A DNA stretch of 64,000 nucleotides, from the NCBI GenBank assembly GCA_002633025.1, contig NMRB01000109.1, positions 368,035 to 432,034 on the forward strand, in the 5' to 3' direction. Positions 1 through 12,890 of the stretch are shown here, one piece after another. The stretch comes from Notospermus geniculatus. Its lineage: Eukaryota; Nemertea; Pilidiophora; Heteronemertea; Lineidae. The first letter of the stretch is position 1, and every line of letters starts with the position of its first letter. Below the pieces are notes generated by a model that saw only the letters and a list, made by a program, of their open reading frames with translations, was not told the origin of the DNA and searched no databases. The position numbers were made by a program, and so were the translations under genes.

Positions 1-250
1 AATTTTCAGCACAGGCCTTCATACAATGACTTATAATAAATGGTGTTGAAGAATGGTTGGCCTAGAGATTTAGTAATGTGATGGGTTTGATTCATTCCAG
101 TCCCCCACCAGTTCTTCCTCTGTTCGCACGTAAATCGTCATATTTGAACAAATTTGATCATCCACGCATTCTCAGAATGTGTCACATAAATTTCACATTT
201 TAAAACAAGTCCTTTCTTTTTCAGCAAAAAACACATCTTCGTAGGCCTAC

Positions 251-3200
251 CTTTCGTTGGTTTTTCAGTTCGGCCATGCGTTGATTTTGGCGTAAGGCTC
301 GATGCACCATTATTCTCTGAATTTCCAGCTGGAGTCTTTGGCTTTCCTATAGTTGTCTGGTTAGATTTTGGCATCCCAACAAAGTGACCATGAGGCAGTG
401 GTATTGCTCCCCCTCGTGTATGATCAGGCCTTGAAATATTCTTAGTTTCTGATAACCCCTTGGATTTATCACCAGACTTCGGCATCCCAACATAATGACC
501 ATGTGGCAGCTTCACCACTCCAGCCGATCTTTTACGAGGCTTTGACATTTTACCATCATCACCTTGTTGCTCTGCTGACCCCCCCGGCTGACTGCTCCCT
601 GGTCCTGGACCTGCAGCTATGCCATTAGGCTTCACCTTTCCACGAAGCTGACCTTTTTGCTGTTGTAACCCACCAGCTATATCAGGCTGGCTTTCAGGGT
701 TTTGTGTCCTGCCAGTTCTGTCGTTAGGCTTCAACCTTCCACCACGCTGGTCCTCAGGTGCTTGCGTTCCGCCAGATGAGACATTTGGCTTCGATGTTAC
801 ACCATGCTGACCTTTTTGCTGGTCTAAACCACCAGTTCTGTCATTAGGCTTCGACTTTCCACCAGATTGATCCTCAGGCTCTCGTGTTCCACCACCTGGC
901 TTGGGTCTTACATGACGCTGATCTTCTTGCTGCTGTAAACCACCAGTTTCACCATTAGGGTTCAACTTAATACCACGCTTGTCCTCAGGCTTTTTGGTTC
1001 CACCAATTTTATCTTGAGGCTTTGGTCTTACACTATGCTGACCTCGCTCTCCAAAACCGCCAGCTTTGTCAGTAGGCTTCAAACTTCCCCCACCCTGGTT
1101 CTCATGCTTTTGTGTTCCACCAAAGTTATCAAGAGACTTTGGTCTTACACTGTGCTGACCTGTTTGCTGGTCTAATCTACCAGCTGTGGCATTAGGCTTC
1201 AAGCTTCCACCACGCTGATCCTCCGGCTCTTGTGTTCTAAGATTGTCATCATGAGACTTTGGTCTTACACTTTGCTGGACTTTTTGCTGTTGTAAACCAC
1301 CATCTATGCCATTAGGCTTCAATTTTCCTCCACGCAGTTTCTCAGGTTCCTGTAATCCACCAGTTATACTATTGGGTTTCAACCTTCCACCACGCTGACC
1401 TTCAGGTTCTTGTAAACCACCAGCCTTGTCACTAGGCTTCAAACTTCCACCATGCTGCTTCTCCAGCTCCTGTAATCCACCCAGTTTAACATTAGGTTTT
1501 GGCCCTCTACCCTCCTGACCTTCAGGTACTTGCAAACCACCACCTCTGGTCTGAGGCTTCAACCCTTCACCTCGCGGATCCTTAGGCTTCAGCAATCCAC
1601 CAGATTCAAAATTAGGTTTCAACTTTCCAGCACGCTGACCTCCAGGTTCTTGTAAACCACCAGCTCTGTTATTAAGCTTCAAACTTCCACCACGCTGACC
1701 AGGCTCCTTTAATCCAACAGGTGGAACAACAGGCTTCAACCTTCCACCTGCTTGACCTTCAGGTTCTTGTAAACCAGCGGTTGGAAGACGAGGCATTGAT
1801 ATTCTTGGTGGTTTAGGGTTTGATATACCTCTAAGCCTTCCCAGTTGCTGTGTTGTTCCACCAAGTTGCTTCTCTGCTCTGCCAGTTGGTCCAGTTTTAA
1901 TTGTGGTTGATCGACTAGGGTCACCACGGGACTTCAGTGTTTTTAAAAGTGACCCGAGATACTTGGGGTTTTGATCATTTCGATTCTGGATTTCACTTCG
2001 TGCATAAGGAGGCTTGGGTAGTGTAGCAAATTTCTCTTGTGGTACCGGTACAGTTATTTCATTCAATGCCCCGAAGGACTTCAGTGTTCGTCCAAACCTA
2101 TGAGTAGCCATCCCTGTGCCCCCATGTTGAGGATGATCAGACATTGTACCATAAGTGTTGTGAGACCCTTCTGACGCTCTGAGCCCATCGCGGCTGTTGA
2201 ATGGTCCTTCGCGATGACCAAGGAAGTTTTGTTGAGGATGATCCTTTGCCAGTTCTCCGTATGGAGGCTCATCCAGCGTATTCGACATTGTACCATACAT
2301 GTTTTGTGACTGTTCTGATGCACCGAGCCCATCACGGTTGTTGAGTGGTCCTCTGTGATGACCAAGGAAGTTTTGTTGAGGTTGATCCTTTGCCAGCTCT
2401 CCATATGCAGGCTCATCCAGAGGATTTGACATTGTACCATACACGTTTTGGGACTCTTCCGATGCTCCGAGCCCATCACGGCTGTTGAGTGGTCCTCTGT
2501 GATGACCAAGGAAGTTTTGTTGAGGATGATCCATTTCACCATATGGAGGCCCATCCGGAGGATTTGACATTGTACCATACATGTTTTGGGAGTCTTCTGA
2601 TGCACCGGGCCCATCACGGCTGTTGAATGGTCCTCTGCGATGACCAGGAAAATTTTGTTGAGGATGATCCTTTGTCATTTCACCATATCCAGGTCCATCC
2701 AGAGGATTTGACATTGTTCCGTATATGTCTTGGGACCCTTCTGATGCACCGAGCCCATCACGGCTGTTGAATGGTCCTCTGCGATGACCAAGGAAGTTTT
2801 GTTGAGGTTGATCCCTTGCCAATTCACCATATCCAGGTCCATCCAGAGGATCTGACATTCTACCATACATGTTTTGGGACTGCTCTGACTCACCGAGCCC
2901 ATCACGACTGTTGAGTGGTCCTCGCAAATGACCAGGAAAATTTTGTTGAGAATGATCCTTTGTCAGGTCTCCATATGCAGGCTTATCCAGAGTGTTTGAC
3001 CTTGTACCATATATGTTTTGGGACTGCTCTGATGCACCGCGCCCATCACGGCTGTTGAATGGTCCTCTGCGATGACCAGGAAATCTTTGGAACTTTCTGC
3101 CTGATGCATCGTGAGGAGATGATCGTTCACCAAACATGCCACCAACTGTACCATGCTGGTTCGACAAGCCGTCAGAAGCATCTTGTGACTGTGACATCCT

Positions 3201-6200
3201 ACCGTGTGAGCCAGGTTCTTCATAATGTTCCTGTGGCTTTGCTATTCCGTTATATCCACCATGTTCTCTAGACATTCCATCGAGTGTATAAGGTGGTTGT
3301 TTTACTCGGCTTGTATCATAAGGTGTCTGTATGTTATCAAGCCTGTTATGTTCTCTGGACATTCCACCAGGTGTATCACGCTCTCCAAACATTCCACCAA
3401 ATGTATCGAAATCACTTGAAATACCACCAGGTGATTTCCGTAATCCAGCACGTGTATTAGGAAGGTCTGACAGTCCATGATCTGTATCACCATAACTCTC
3501 TCGTGACATTCCAAGTCTAGCATCTGGCCTTGACATTCCATCAAATCTATTATGTGGTCTTGACATTCCACCAAGTCCATCAGAAGGGGGTTGTCTTAAT
3601 CGACCACTTGTATGTCGAGGATTTGATATTGCTCCAAATTTATCACTCTCTGTTGGTATTCCACCAAATCTATTGTATGGGCTCGACATTCCACCAAGAT
3701 CATCATGTGACATTGAGTTTCTACCGTGACTATCATATGGCCTTGACATTCCACCATGATCATCATATTGCTTTGACATTCCACCAAATTCATCATGTGG
3801 CCTTGACATTCCATCAAGTTCGTCATGTGGTCTGGACAATCCATCATGACTGTCATATGGCCTTAACATTCCTCCAAATCCATCATGTGGCCTTGACATT
3901 CCATCAAGTTCATCATATGGCCTTGACATTCCATCATGACTGTCGTATGGCCTTGACATTCCACTAAATCCATCATGTGGCCTTGACATTCCACCAAGGC
4001 CATCAACAGGTTGTTGTCTTAATCCATCACTTTTATCCCAGGGATTTGATATTTCATCAAATGTATCACGCTCTCTTGACATTCCACCATGTGTATCATG
4101 TTTTCTGGACATTCCGCCAGTTGTTTCATGCTCTCTTGGCATTCCACCATGTGTATCGTAGTCTCCTGACATTCCACCATGTGTATCAGGTGTATCACGC
4201 TCTTTAGACATTCCACCATTTGTATCATGCTCTCTCGACATTCCACCATGTGTATCATGGTCTCTTGACATTCCACCATGTGTATCGCGCTCTTTAGACA
4301 TTCCACCATTTGTATCATGGTCTCTTGACATTCCACCATGTGTATCATAGTCTCCTGACATTCCACCATGTGTATCAGGTGTATCACGCTCTTTAGACAT
4401 TCCACCATTTGTATCATGCCCTCTTGACATTCCACCAGTTGTATCTTGCTCTCTTGGCATTCCAGCAAGTGTGTCGGATGGTTGTCGTAATCCATCACTT
4501 GTTTCACGAGTTGCTTTTTGACCGTGTGTGTCAGGCTCTCTTGACATTCCACCATGTGTGTCATGCTCTCTTGACATTCCACCATGTGTATCAGGTAGAT
4601 GTCTGAATCCTTCACGCATGTGATGAGGTTTTGACTCTGGCTCTGGTAATGGAGCAAATTTGTCAAATGACTTTGGTTCTGATGTCACATCAAGTGCATG
4701 ATGAGGACTTGTTGTTCCACTAAGTGTGCTGCGAGGCTCTGGCAGTGGACCAAGTGTATGATCAGGCTGCACTGTTCCACTAGGTGTGTCCTTAGGCTTT
4801 GTTGTCCTAACCTTCTCGACATGGAACTCTTCAACTGGTGGGCCTTCTGGTGGCATAGTTATTTCAAGATGTGCGTGATTGTGTTTTGATGTTTTCCCAT
4901 GTAAATCATTAGGCTTAGGTCTACGACCATGTTGATCATCAAACTTTACAGTTTCTTTATGTTTGTCATTGTCCCTGGGTGTTCTTTCAAGTGAGTCATG
5001 AGGCTTTGACTTCCGTTTACGTTCCTTTCGCGGCTTTAGTGTTCCTTTTGGTTTTGATATTTGCTGAAATGTACCTGGTGCTGGAGTGCCACTTATTAAA
5101 TGACCAGGGGATTTTGGTCCATGAAGTGTATCCTGCGGTCTTGATGTTTGTGGCTTTAATGAACTGACATCAGGTTTCTCTAAACCACCAAATTTGTCTT
5201 TTAACATATCATGATGTCTATCATGTTCTCTTGACATTCCACCAACTGTATCAAGTGTACTTGACATGTCATCAGGGGATTGTCTTAATCCAGCACTTGT
5301 ATCGTGAACATCTGACATTCCACCATGTGTAGGGTGCTGTCTTGACTTTCCATCAAGTCTATCGTGCGGTCTTGACATTCCATCAAGTTCATCATGTGGC
5401 CTTGACTTTCCATCAAGTCTATCGTGCGGTCTTGACATTCCATCAAGTTCATCATGTGGCCTTGACTTTCCATCAAGTCTATCGTGCGGTCTTGACATTC
5501 CATCAAGTTCATCATGTGGCCTTGACATTCCATCATGACTATCATATGGCCTTGACATTCCACCGTTTCTATCATGTGACCTTGGCATTCCACCAAATTC
5601 ATCACGTGGACTTGGCATTCTACCAGTTCTGTCATGTGGCCTAGACATTCCATCAGGAGTATCATATGGCCTTGATATTCCACCAAGTTTGTCATGTGAC
5701 TTTGACATTCCCTCCTGTCTATCAAATGGCCTTGACATTCCACCAGTGTCATCATGCGGCCTTGGCATTTCACTGAAGTCATCATCTGGCCTTGACATTC
5801 CATCAGGAGTATCATATGGCCTTGATATTCCACCAAGTTTGTCATGTGACTTTGACATTCTCTCCTGTCCATCAAATGGCCTTGACATTCCGCCAGTGTC
5901 ATCATGCGGCCTTGGCATTTCACCAAAGTCATCATGTGGCCTTGACATTCCACCAGTTCTCTCATATGGCCTTGACATTCCATCAAGTCTACCAACAGTC
6001 TGTTGTCCTAGTCCATCACCTTTATCTTGGGGATTTGATATTTCACCAAGTGTGTCACTCTCTCTTGACATTCCACCTGGCCTAACATCTGGTCTTGTCA
6101 TTCCACCATATTTGTCATGTGGCCTTGACATTCCACCACGTCTATCAATGGGTTGTTCCCTTAATCCAGCACTTGTATCTTGAGAATGTGATATTTTACC

Positions 6201-9200
6201 TGGTAAATCACTCACTCTTGGCATTCCTCCAGCACCATCATATGGTCGTGACATCATACCATGTTCATCATGTGGCTCTGGCTTTCCACCATGTTTATCA
6301 TGTGGTCTTGACATCGTACCATGTTCATCATGTGGCTTTGGCTTTCCAGCACGTTTATCATGTGGCCTTGACATCGTACCATGCTCATCATGTGGCTCTG
6401 GCTTTCCACCACGTTTATCATGTGGTCTTGATATCGTACCATGTTCATCATGTGGCTCTGGCTTTCCACCAAGTTTATCATGCAGTCTTGACATCGTACC
6501 ATGTTCATCATCTGGCTTTGGCTTTCCACCAAGTTCATCATGTGGCCTTGACATCGTACCATGCTCATCATGTGGCTCTGGCTTTCCACCACGTTTATCA
6601 TGTGGTCTTGACATCGTACCATGTTCATCATGTGGCTCTGGCTTTCCACCAAGTTCATCATGTGGTCTTGACATCGTACCATGTTCTTCATCTGGCTTTG
6701 GCTTTCCACCAAGTTCATCATGTGGTCTTGACATCGTATCATGTTCATCATGTGGCTTTGGCTTTCTACCAAGTTTATCATGTGGTCTTGACATCATACC
6801 ATGTTCTTCACTTGGCTTTGGCTTTCCACCAAGTTCATCATGTGGTCTTGACATCGTATCATGTTCATCATGTGGCTTTGGCTTTCTACCAAGTTTATCA
6901 TGTGGTCTTGACATCGTACCATGTTCTTCATCTGGCTTTGGCTTTCCACCAAGTTTATCATATGGTCTTGACATTCCACCACGTCTATCAACAGGTGATT
7001 GTCTTAATCCATCACTTGTATCACCAAGTTGTGACATTTGGCCAGGTATATTCTGCTCTCTTGGTATTCCACCTGGTGTGTCAGGTTGATTTCTTACTCC
7101 ACTGCTTGTATCATGAGGTATTGACATTCCACCATGCGTATCGTGTGTTGGCATTCCACCATGTGTGTCACGTGTTGGCACTCCACCTTGGGTATCATGT
7201 GTTGGCATTCCACCTTGTGTATCATGTGTTGGCATTCCACCTTGTGTATCATGTGTTGGCATTCCACCTTGTGTATCATGTGCTGGCATTCCACCTTGTG
7301 CATCATGTGTTGGCATTCCACCTTGTGTATCATGTGTTGGCATTCCACCGTGTGTATCAGGTTGTTGCCTTGATCCACCACTTATATAACGAGATTTTGA
7401 CGCTTCATCACGTGTGTCTGTCATTGAACTTGGTTTTGGTGTTCTACCAAAGTTGCCATGTGGCCGCAAAGAATTACTGTAGTCATCTTGAGGCTGCTGA
7501 GACCCGCCAACTTTGTCCTGATATTTTGATTTTGATTTTCTGCGCTGTGTGTCGGGAGTGCCTGACATTGCCACTGTGTTATTTGGCTTTTGCAATGGAT
7601 AATTTGTATAGCTAGGCTTTGATGTTCTGTTGATCACGAAATGAGGGGTTGGCCTCACATGACGTGTGTCGTTTTTCTTCGTGGAATTATCATGGTGACC
7701 ACTCGGGTTTGCTAATCCCACAATTCTGTCAAACGGCTTAGGTTTTGATGTTCCATTAGATGTGCCATGTGCGCCACTATGTGTACAGGGAGGCTTAGGT
7801 AATGGTGGGGGTGTATGATGAGGCTTCGATGATCTATTAATTTTGTCCAGAGGCTTGGTTACCTCAACAGGTCTGATATGATGATACACTTCTACGTGAT
7901 GCCTTTGAGGTGATGGTCGTATTGCCCTCGGAGGTGCCCCATGAAGTGGATCATTTGGTTTTAATGCTCTACCAAATGAATTCAATCTTCTCCCCCCCTG
8001 ATCTTTACGGACTTGTAAGCCACCAGCTCTGACACGGAGTGAGTTGAGTCTGTCAATTCTGTTCATCCTTCCTTCAAATGACCCAAAAGATTTCAAAGTT
8101 CTTCCAAATCGACGATTAATCGGTTCACCATATTCTTGAGGATGATCCCTTGGCAATTCACTTTCAGTAGGCCCATCCACAGTTTTTGAGTTTGTACCAT
8201 GTCTGCTCTGGGGCTCTGCTATTGCACTAAGCCCAGAACGGTCATTGAGTGGGTCTCTACGGTTACCTGGTTGCTTTTGTAATGCACTCAACATATTGGG
8301 GGCCTTCAACTTTCTGTCTGACATGTCCTGAGGTGGAGATTTTGCACCAATAAAGCCTTGAGGCTTTGACATGCCATCAACTGTATCATGCTGCTTTGGC
8401 ATTCCATTTGGAGCAACTTGTGACTTCAACATTCCACCAAGTGTGCTCGGTTTTCCATCATGTTTTCCAGGATTTCCTATTCTGTTACGTCTACCATTCT
8501 CTCTTGATAGTCCTACTGATGCTTGATGCTTTGGTACCGGTATTTCACCTAGTGTATCATGCAATGTTGACTCTGCGCCAGATGTATCAGGCAATTGTCC
8601 ATCATTTTTATCTGGCTCTCTTGAAATTCCAACGATTTTATCCTGCAGTCTTGGTGTTCCACCAAGTGTACTACCCTTCGTTGATGCTCTATTGGGTGTA
8701 TCTGGTGGTTGTCGTATTCCACCACTTGTATGATGAGGTCCTGGCATTCTGTCTGGTGAATCACGCTCATTTAGTATTTTACCAAGTGTGTCCTTTGGCA
8801 GTCCACTGAGTGTGGCACGTTTTCTCGACATTTCACCAGGTGAATTATAGAGTCCTGACAATTCACCAGGTGTATCATGTGGAATTGGTTGCCTTAATCC
8901 TCCGCTCATTTTATCACGAGGTTCTGACATTCCACCACGTGAATGATACTCTGTTGACTCTCTGCCGAGTACATCTTGCAGTGCTTGCATTCCAACTGGT
9001 TTGTCATTTGGTCCTGGTATTACATCAAGTGGGTCCGGTTTTCCACCTAATGCAACATGTGTTTTATAAGGTTCTGTCTTTCCACCATGTGTGGCACTTC
9101 TTGACATTTTACCAAATGCATCACGCTCTGTTATCATTCCACCAAGTGAACCATGCTCCTTTGACATTTCACCAGGTGAGCCATGCTTACTTGACATGTC

Positions 9201-10966
9201 ACCAAGTGAACCAAGCTTACTTAAGATCTCAGCGGGTGGACTATGCTTTCTTGATATTTCACCAGGTAAACCACGCTTACTTGACAGATCACCAAGTGAA
9301 CCAAGCTCTCTTGACATTTCGTCGAGTGAACCATGCTTACTTGACTTGTCACGAGGTGAACCATGCTCCCTTGACATTTCACCAAGTGAACCATGCTCCC
9401 TTGACATTTCACCTGGTGAACCAGGCTCCCTTGACATTTCACCTGGTGAACCATGCTCCCTTGACATTTCACCAAGTGAACCATGCTCCCTTGACATTTC
9501 ACCTGGTGAACCAGGCTCCCTTGACATTTCACCTGGTAAACCATGCTCCCTTGACATTTCACCGGGTGAACCAGGCTTACTTGACATTTCACCAGGTGAA
9601 CCAGGCTTACTTGACATGTCACCAAGTGAACCAAGCTTCCTTAAGATCTCAGCGGGGGAACCAAGCTTTCTTGACATTTCACCAGGTGAACCATTCTCTT
9701 TCGACATTCCATCAGGTGAACCACTCTGTCTTGGCATTGCATCAGGTAAATCAGCTGATTGTCCTAATCCAGCGCTTGTATCAAGGTCTGACATTCCATC
9801 ATGTTTCATATCATGCTCTCTGGACCTTTCAGTTTCGCCATGTGAATCCCTCTCTCTTGACAATCCTACAAGTCTATTATTCGGTCTTGACATCCCACCT
9901 GGTGGTTGTCTTCCGTCACTTGTCCCTTGTGGATTCAATATGTCACCAAGTGTACCATGCTCTCTTGATGTACCACCAAGAGAACCATGCTCTCTTGACA
10001 TTCCACTAAGTGTATCATGCTTTCTTGATGGACCACCTAGCATACCATTCTCTCTTGGCATTCCTGCTAGTGTATCATGCTTTTTTGACATTCCACCAGG
10101 TGAACCATGGTCTATTGACATTCCACCAGGTGAACCATGCTCTCTCGACATTCCACCGTCAAATGTATCATGCTGTCTTGGCATTCCACCTGGTGCAAAG
10201 GGTGATTGTCCCAATCCATCAGTTGTCTCTCGAGGATTCAATCTTCCACCTATTCTACCAAGTTCTCTTGGTACGTCACCAAATGTATCTCGCCCTCTTA
10301 ACATTCCACCAGGTGTATCACGCCCTCCAGACATTCCACCAGGTGTATCACGTTCTCTTGATATTCCATCAAGCAGCCTTTGTGGCTCTCTGAATCCACC
10401 AAGCTTATCATGAGGTTTTGACTCGGGCTCCGCTAATGGAGCAAAGTTGTCAAATGACTTTGGTTCTGATGCTGCACCAACTGCATCATGAGGCTTTGTT
10501 GCTCCACTGGGAGGCTCTGGCAGTGGACCAGGTGATAACTGAGGCTGTGACGTTACATTTCTTATCCTAGTGTTCGTGTGATGATACATTTCTTGAGGAT
10601 GCTTTTTAATTGATGATCCGTTTTGTGGCAGAAATATTCCATGATGTTTGTCAATCACTTTTGATGTGCTGAGGAAATGGGGCTTTTGTGTTCCTCCATG
10701 TTTATCGTCAGACTTTGAGGTTCCATTCTGTTTGTTGCTGTTCCTGGGTGTTCTTTCTGATGAATCATGAGCCTTTGACTTCCCAGTACGTTTTTTGGGA
10801 GGTTTCTGTGTTCCGTCATTTGATCCTGATGTTTGTGGCTTCAGTGAACTACCATGGTGTTCCTGTGAACCACCAACTTTGTCATGTGGCTTTGATGTTC
10901 CACCAGATACATTCTTAGACTTTGACAATGCATTTGGCACCCTGGTATGTCCTTTTCGATGTTGAA
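251..10966 (-). CDS. Giant single exon of a disordered, His/Asp/Gly/Met/Pro-rich repeat protein
   Basis: One uninterrupted reading frame of about 3,570 codons. I place the 5' edge at an acceptor (polypyrimidine tract then CAG) at 10967-10969 and the 3' edge at a GTAGGC donor at 245-250. Both junctions are phase 1, and the encoded tail just inside the donor (T-E-K-P-T-K) resembles the P-K-P-K-K end of the neighbouring exon at 14296. Beyond the donor the frame reads on only to 138. The protein has almost no Cys or aromatic residues. It consists of nested tandem repeats based on G-G-M-S-R-P-H-D, with local 9-, 10-, 20- and 47-residue periods. Longer blocks recur too: D-S-S/L-E-R-T-P-R near 10.76 and 4.98 kb, and F-G-R-T-L-K-S-F-G near 8.10 and 2.07 kb. 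The last anchor also occurs in the 14296-18387 exon, linking the two as one family. No signal peptide is encoded here, so upstream exons must exist. Function is unknown; an extracellular matrix, adhesive or biomineral-associated role is only a guess. It could be a cassette exon of the LamG gene upstream or belong to a separate paralogue. Confidence 0.6.
640..1800 (-). repeat. Degenerate repeats coding G-G-L-Q-E-P-E-G-Q-R-G-G-x-L-K-P-N
   Basis: On the minus strand, units of about 20 codons keep the core Q-E-P-E-x-Q-R-G-G-x-L-K-P-N with diverged spacers. They occupy the C-terminal part of the giant exon and are more diverged than the central arrays, suggesting an older array. Confidence 0.7.
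2150..3095 (-). repeat. About 141-bp (47-codon) coding repeat, roughly seven copies
   Basis: The landmark coding N-F-L/P-G-H-R-R-G-P-F-N-S-R-D-G recurs about every 141 bp (near 2210, 2350, 2500, 2640, 2780, 2925 and 3065). Each unit continues with A-S-E-x-S-Q-N-x-Y-G-T-M-S. The spacing stays a multiple of three. Confidence 0.8.
3500..4610 (-). repeat. 30-bp (10-codon) coding repeats of the G-G-M-S-R-P/E-H-D type
   Basis: Units code G-G-M-S-R-P-H-D-x-x or G-G-M-S-R-E-H-D-T-H. On the plus strand they show as CTTGACATTCCACCA recurring about every 30 bases. Divergence is moderate and the frame is kept throughout. Confidence 0.8.
5330..5990 (-). repeat. 60-bp and 30-bp coding repeats, including three identical 60-bp units
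   Basis: The plus-strand segments 5341-5400, 5401-5460 and 5461-5520 are essentially identical and code a 20-residue unit containing S-R-P-H-D-E-L-D-G-M. Flanking 30-bp relatives extend the array to about 5990. The near-identity points to recent slippage or unequal exchange. Confidence 0.85.
6236..6975 (-). repeat. 60-bp coding repeat, about twelve copies
   Basis: Twelve successive 60-base blocks start with ATCATGTGG...CTTGACATC and code H-D-E-H-G-T-M-S-R-P-H-D-K-x-G-G-K-P-x-P. Variation is mostly single-base. This is the most regular array in the exon. Confidence 0.9.
7125..7365 (-). repeat. 27-bp (9-codon) coding repeat H-D-T-Q-G-G-M-P-T
   Basis: About eight units of the 9-residue motif H-D-T-Q/H-G-G-M-P-T follow each other with few changes. 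Confidence 0.85.
9120..9730 (-). repeat. 30-bp coding repeat S-R-E-H-G-S-P-G-E-M, about twenty copies
   Basis: Units of 30 bp, doubled into 60-bp higher-order repeats between about 9361 and 9600, code S-R-E-H/P-G-S-P-G-E-M. They lie in the N-terminal third of the giant-exon protein. Confidence 0.85.
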
Positions 10967-11487
10967 CTGAAAAAATGATTTTGGATAAACCTTGCGATAT
11001 GAGAGGAGGGTTTGAGTGAAGGGACACATGTAAGGCACATGCACAGGGCCTGAATTGGTAAGGAGGCTGACATCTCTCATCTAGGGTTCACCAGACTCGA
11101 GTAATTTTTGAGATGGTTCGGTTTATGGCCTAGACCTTATGACTTTTTTACAAAAATTCATAAGCAAGTGCTGGCTTATGAATTTTTGCTTTTTGCCATG
11201 TGTTCAGCAATCAATCAGTCAATTCTATTTGATTGATTTATGGTGTTTTACCAAATGTGCGTTTCATAGAAAAAAATCCCCTTGACAACATTTGCTATGC
11301 TCTGCATTGCTGTCATCACGTTATTGATTCTCATACTGTAACTAGGTTTTGTTCACAGGGGCAAGAGGTCAGGAGCAGTACATCTTTTTGCCATCTTTAG
11401 GCAACTCAAAACATGGAAGCACATTTCCGTTACTGAAGCAAATCCCCTCCCCCTCTTCCCTCACCCCACCACCATACATTAGCAACA

Positions 11488-11585
11488 TCACTGCTCTTTG
11501 ACAACTAGCTTGCCTTTTTGAGGTTTCTGTGGTTTTCCACTCGTCTTTTGGGGCGTTGGTGCTGTAGTGTTGTCCGATTGATCTT
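11488..11585 (-). CDS. Terminal coding exon, extra copy (left of the N joint)
   Basis: Same 98-bp exon as at 12793-12890: acceptor CAG, two leading bases, then 31 codons beginning D-Q-S-D-N-T-T-A-P-T-P and ending L-V-V-K-E-Q-stop. It lies inside the duplicated block around the N at 11877, so it is probably the other haplotype of the same exon and not a second exon. Confidence 0.45.
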
Positions 11586-11876
11586 CTGAAAAAAAGACAA
11601 AACACGCCATGTTCCATTTTTATTGAGGTTTAGACTTCGTTCACAATACTTTGGTGGTCTGTGAGTTGACATATGTGGTTTCCGATCAAATCGAGTTGCA
11701 GATCTCTGCTTCTTGGTGGAATCTTGGTGTCTTTTCATCTTTCTTTTTATGAGGTACTTTTGTGCATCAAATCTCTCCTGGAATAGAACAGGGTGCAACA
11801 CCGGTCTTTCAAGCACTTCTTCAGTTGCATCCTTTTTGTTAAGTACCAACACCATTCTTAATAAGACAGTGAAAAA

Positions 11877-11877
11877 N
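11877..11877. other. Single-N assembly joint
   Basis: A lone N separates the end of one 1.3 kb repeat copy from the start of the next. The reading frame to its right is cut in mid-exon. Confidence 0.9.
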
Positions 11878-12267
11878 GATGATACATTTCATGTGGACGT
11901 TTTTTAACTGATGATCCGTTTTGTGGCAGAAATATCCCATGATGTTTGTCAATCACTTTTGATGTGCTGAGGAAATCATGGGGCTTCTGTGTTCCACCAT
12001 GTTTATCGCCAGACTTGGAGGTTCCATTCTGTTTGTCGGTGTGCCTGGGTGTTCTTTCTGATGAGTCATGAGCCTTTGACGTCCCAGTACGTTTTTTGGG
12101 AGGTTTCTGTGTTCCGTCATTTGATCCTGATGTTTGTGGCTTCAGTGAACTACCATGGTGTTCCTGTGAACCACCAACTTTGTCATGTGGTTTTGATGTT
12201 CCACCAGATACATTCTTAGACTTTGACAATGCATTTGGCACCCTGGTTTGTCCTTTTCGATGTTGAA
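11878..12267 (-). pseudogene. Truncated second copy of the start of the giant exon
   Basis: From its acceptor at 12268-12270 this copies the first about 130 codons of the giant exon (V-Q-H-R-K-G-Q-T-R-V-P-N-A-L...) with a handful of substitutions, then stops at the N. It is likely the allelic version of 10580-10966 retained by the assembly and not a separate gene. Confidence 0.7.
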
Positions 12268-12792
12268 CTGAAAAAATGATTTTGGATAAACCTTGCGATA
12301 TGAGAGGAGGGTTTGAATGTAGGGACACATGTAAGGCACATGCACAGGGCCTGAATTGGTAAGGAGGCTGACATCTACTATGGTATCTAGGGTTCACCAG
12401 ACTCGAGTAATTTTTGAGGTGGTTCGGTTTGTGGCCTAGGTCTAATGACTTTTTACAAAAATTCATAAGCAAGTGCTGGCTTATGAATTTTTGCTTTTTG
12501 CCATGTGTTCAGCAATCAATCAGTCAATTCTATTTGATTGATTTATGGTGTTTTACCAAATGTGCGTTTCATAGAAAAAAATCCCCTTGACAACATTTGC
12601 TATGCTCTGCATTGCTGTCAATACATTATTGATTCTAATACTGTAACTAGGTTTTGTTCACAGGGGCAAGAGGTCAGGAGCAATACATCTTTTTGCCATC
12701 TTTTGGCAACTGAAATATGGAAGCCCATTTCCGTTACTGAAGCAAATCCCCCTCCCCCTCTTCCCCTACCCCACCACCATACATTAGCAACA

Positions 12793-12890
12793 TCACTGCT
12801 CTTTGACAACTAGCTTGCCTTTTTGAGGTTTCTGTGGTTTTCCACTCGTCTTTTGGGGCGTTGGTGCTGTAGTGTTGTCCGATTGATCTT
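12793..12890 (-). CDS. Terminal exon of the LamG/repeat protein gene
   Basis: The acceptor CAG at 12891-12893 is followed by two bases completing a split codon and 31 codons to a TGA stop. The peptide is Thr/Pro/Lys-rich (T-A-P-T-P-Q-K-T-S-G-K-P-Q-K-P-Q-K-G-K) and ends V-V-K-E-Q. Its entry phase (1) matches the exit phase of the LamG exon at 13417-14094. Splicing LamG to this exon gives a short isoform; the giant exon has the same entry phase, so the two are formally alternatives. Confidence 0.5.

Noticed and set aside
5341-6975. Regular 60-bp direct repeats resembling a CRISPR array
   Set aside because: No unique spacers, a eukaryotic setting, and the units are in-frame protein repeats.
6095-7615. 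506-codon plus-strand open frame, and many similar His/Val/Leu-rich open frames on both strands across 1.7-10.4 kb and 14.4-17.3 kb
   Set aside because: They are shadows of the minus-strand repeat exons. Repeat periods that are multiples of three keep every frame open together. They have no splice or start logic of their own.
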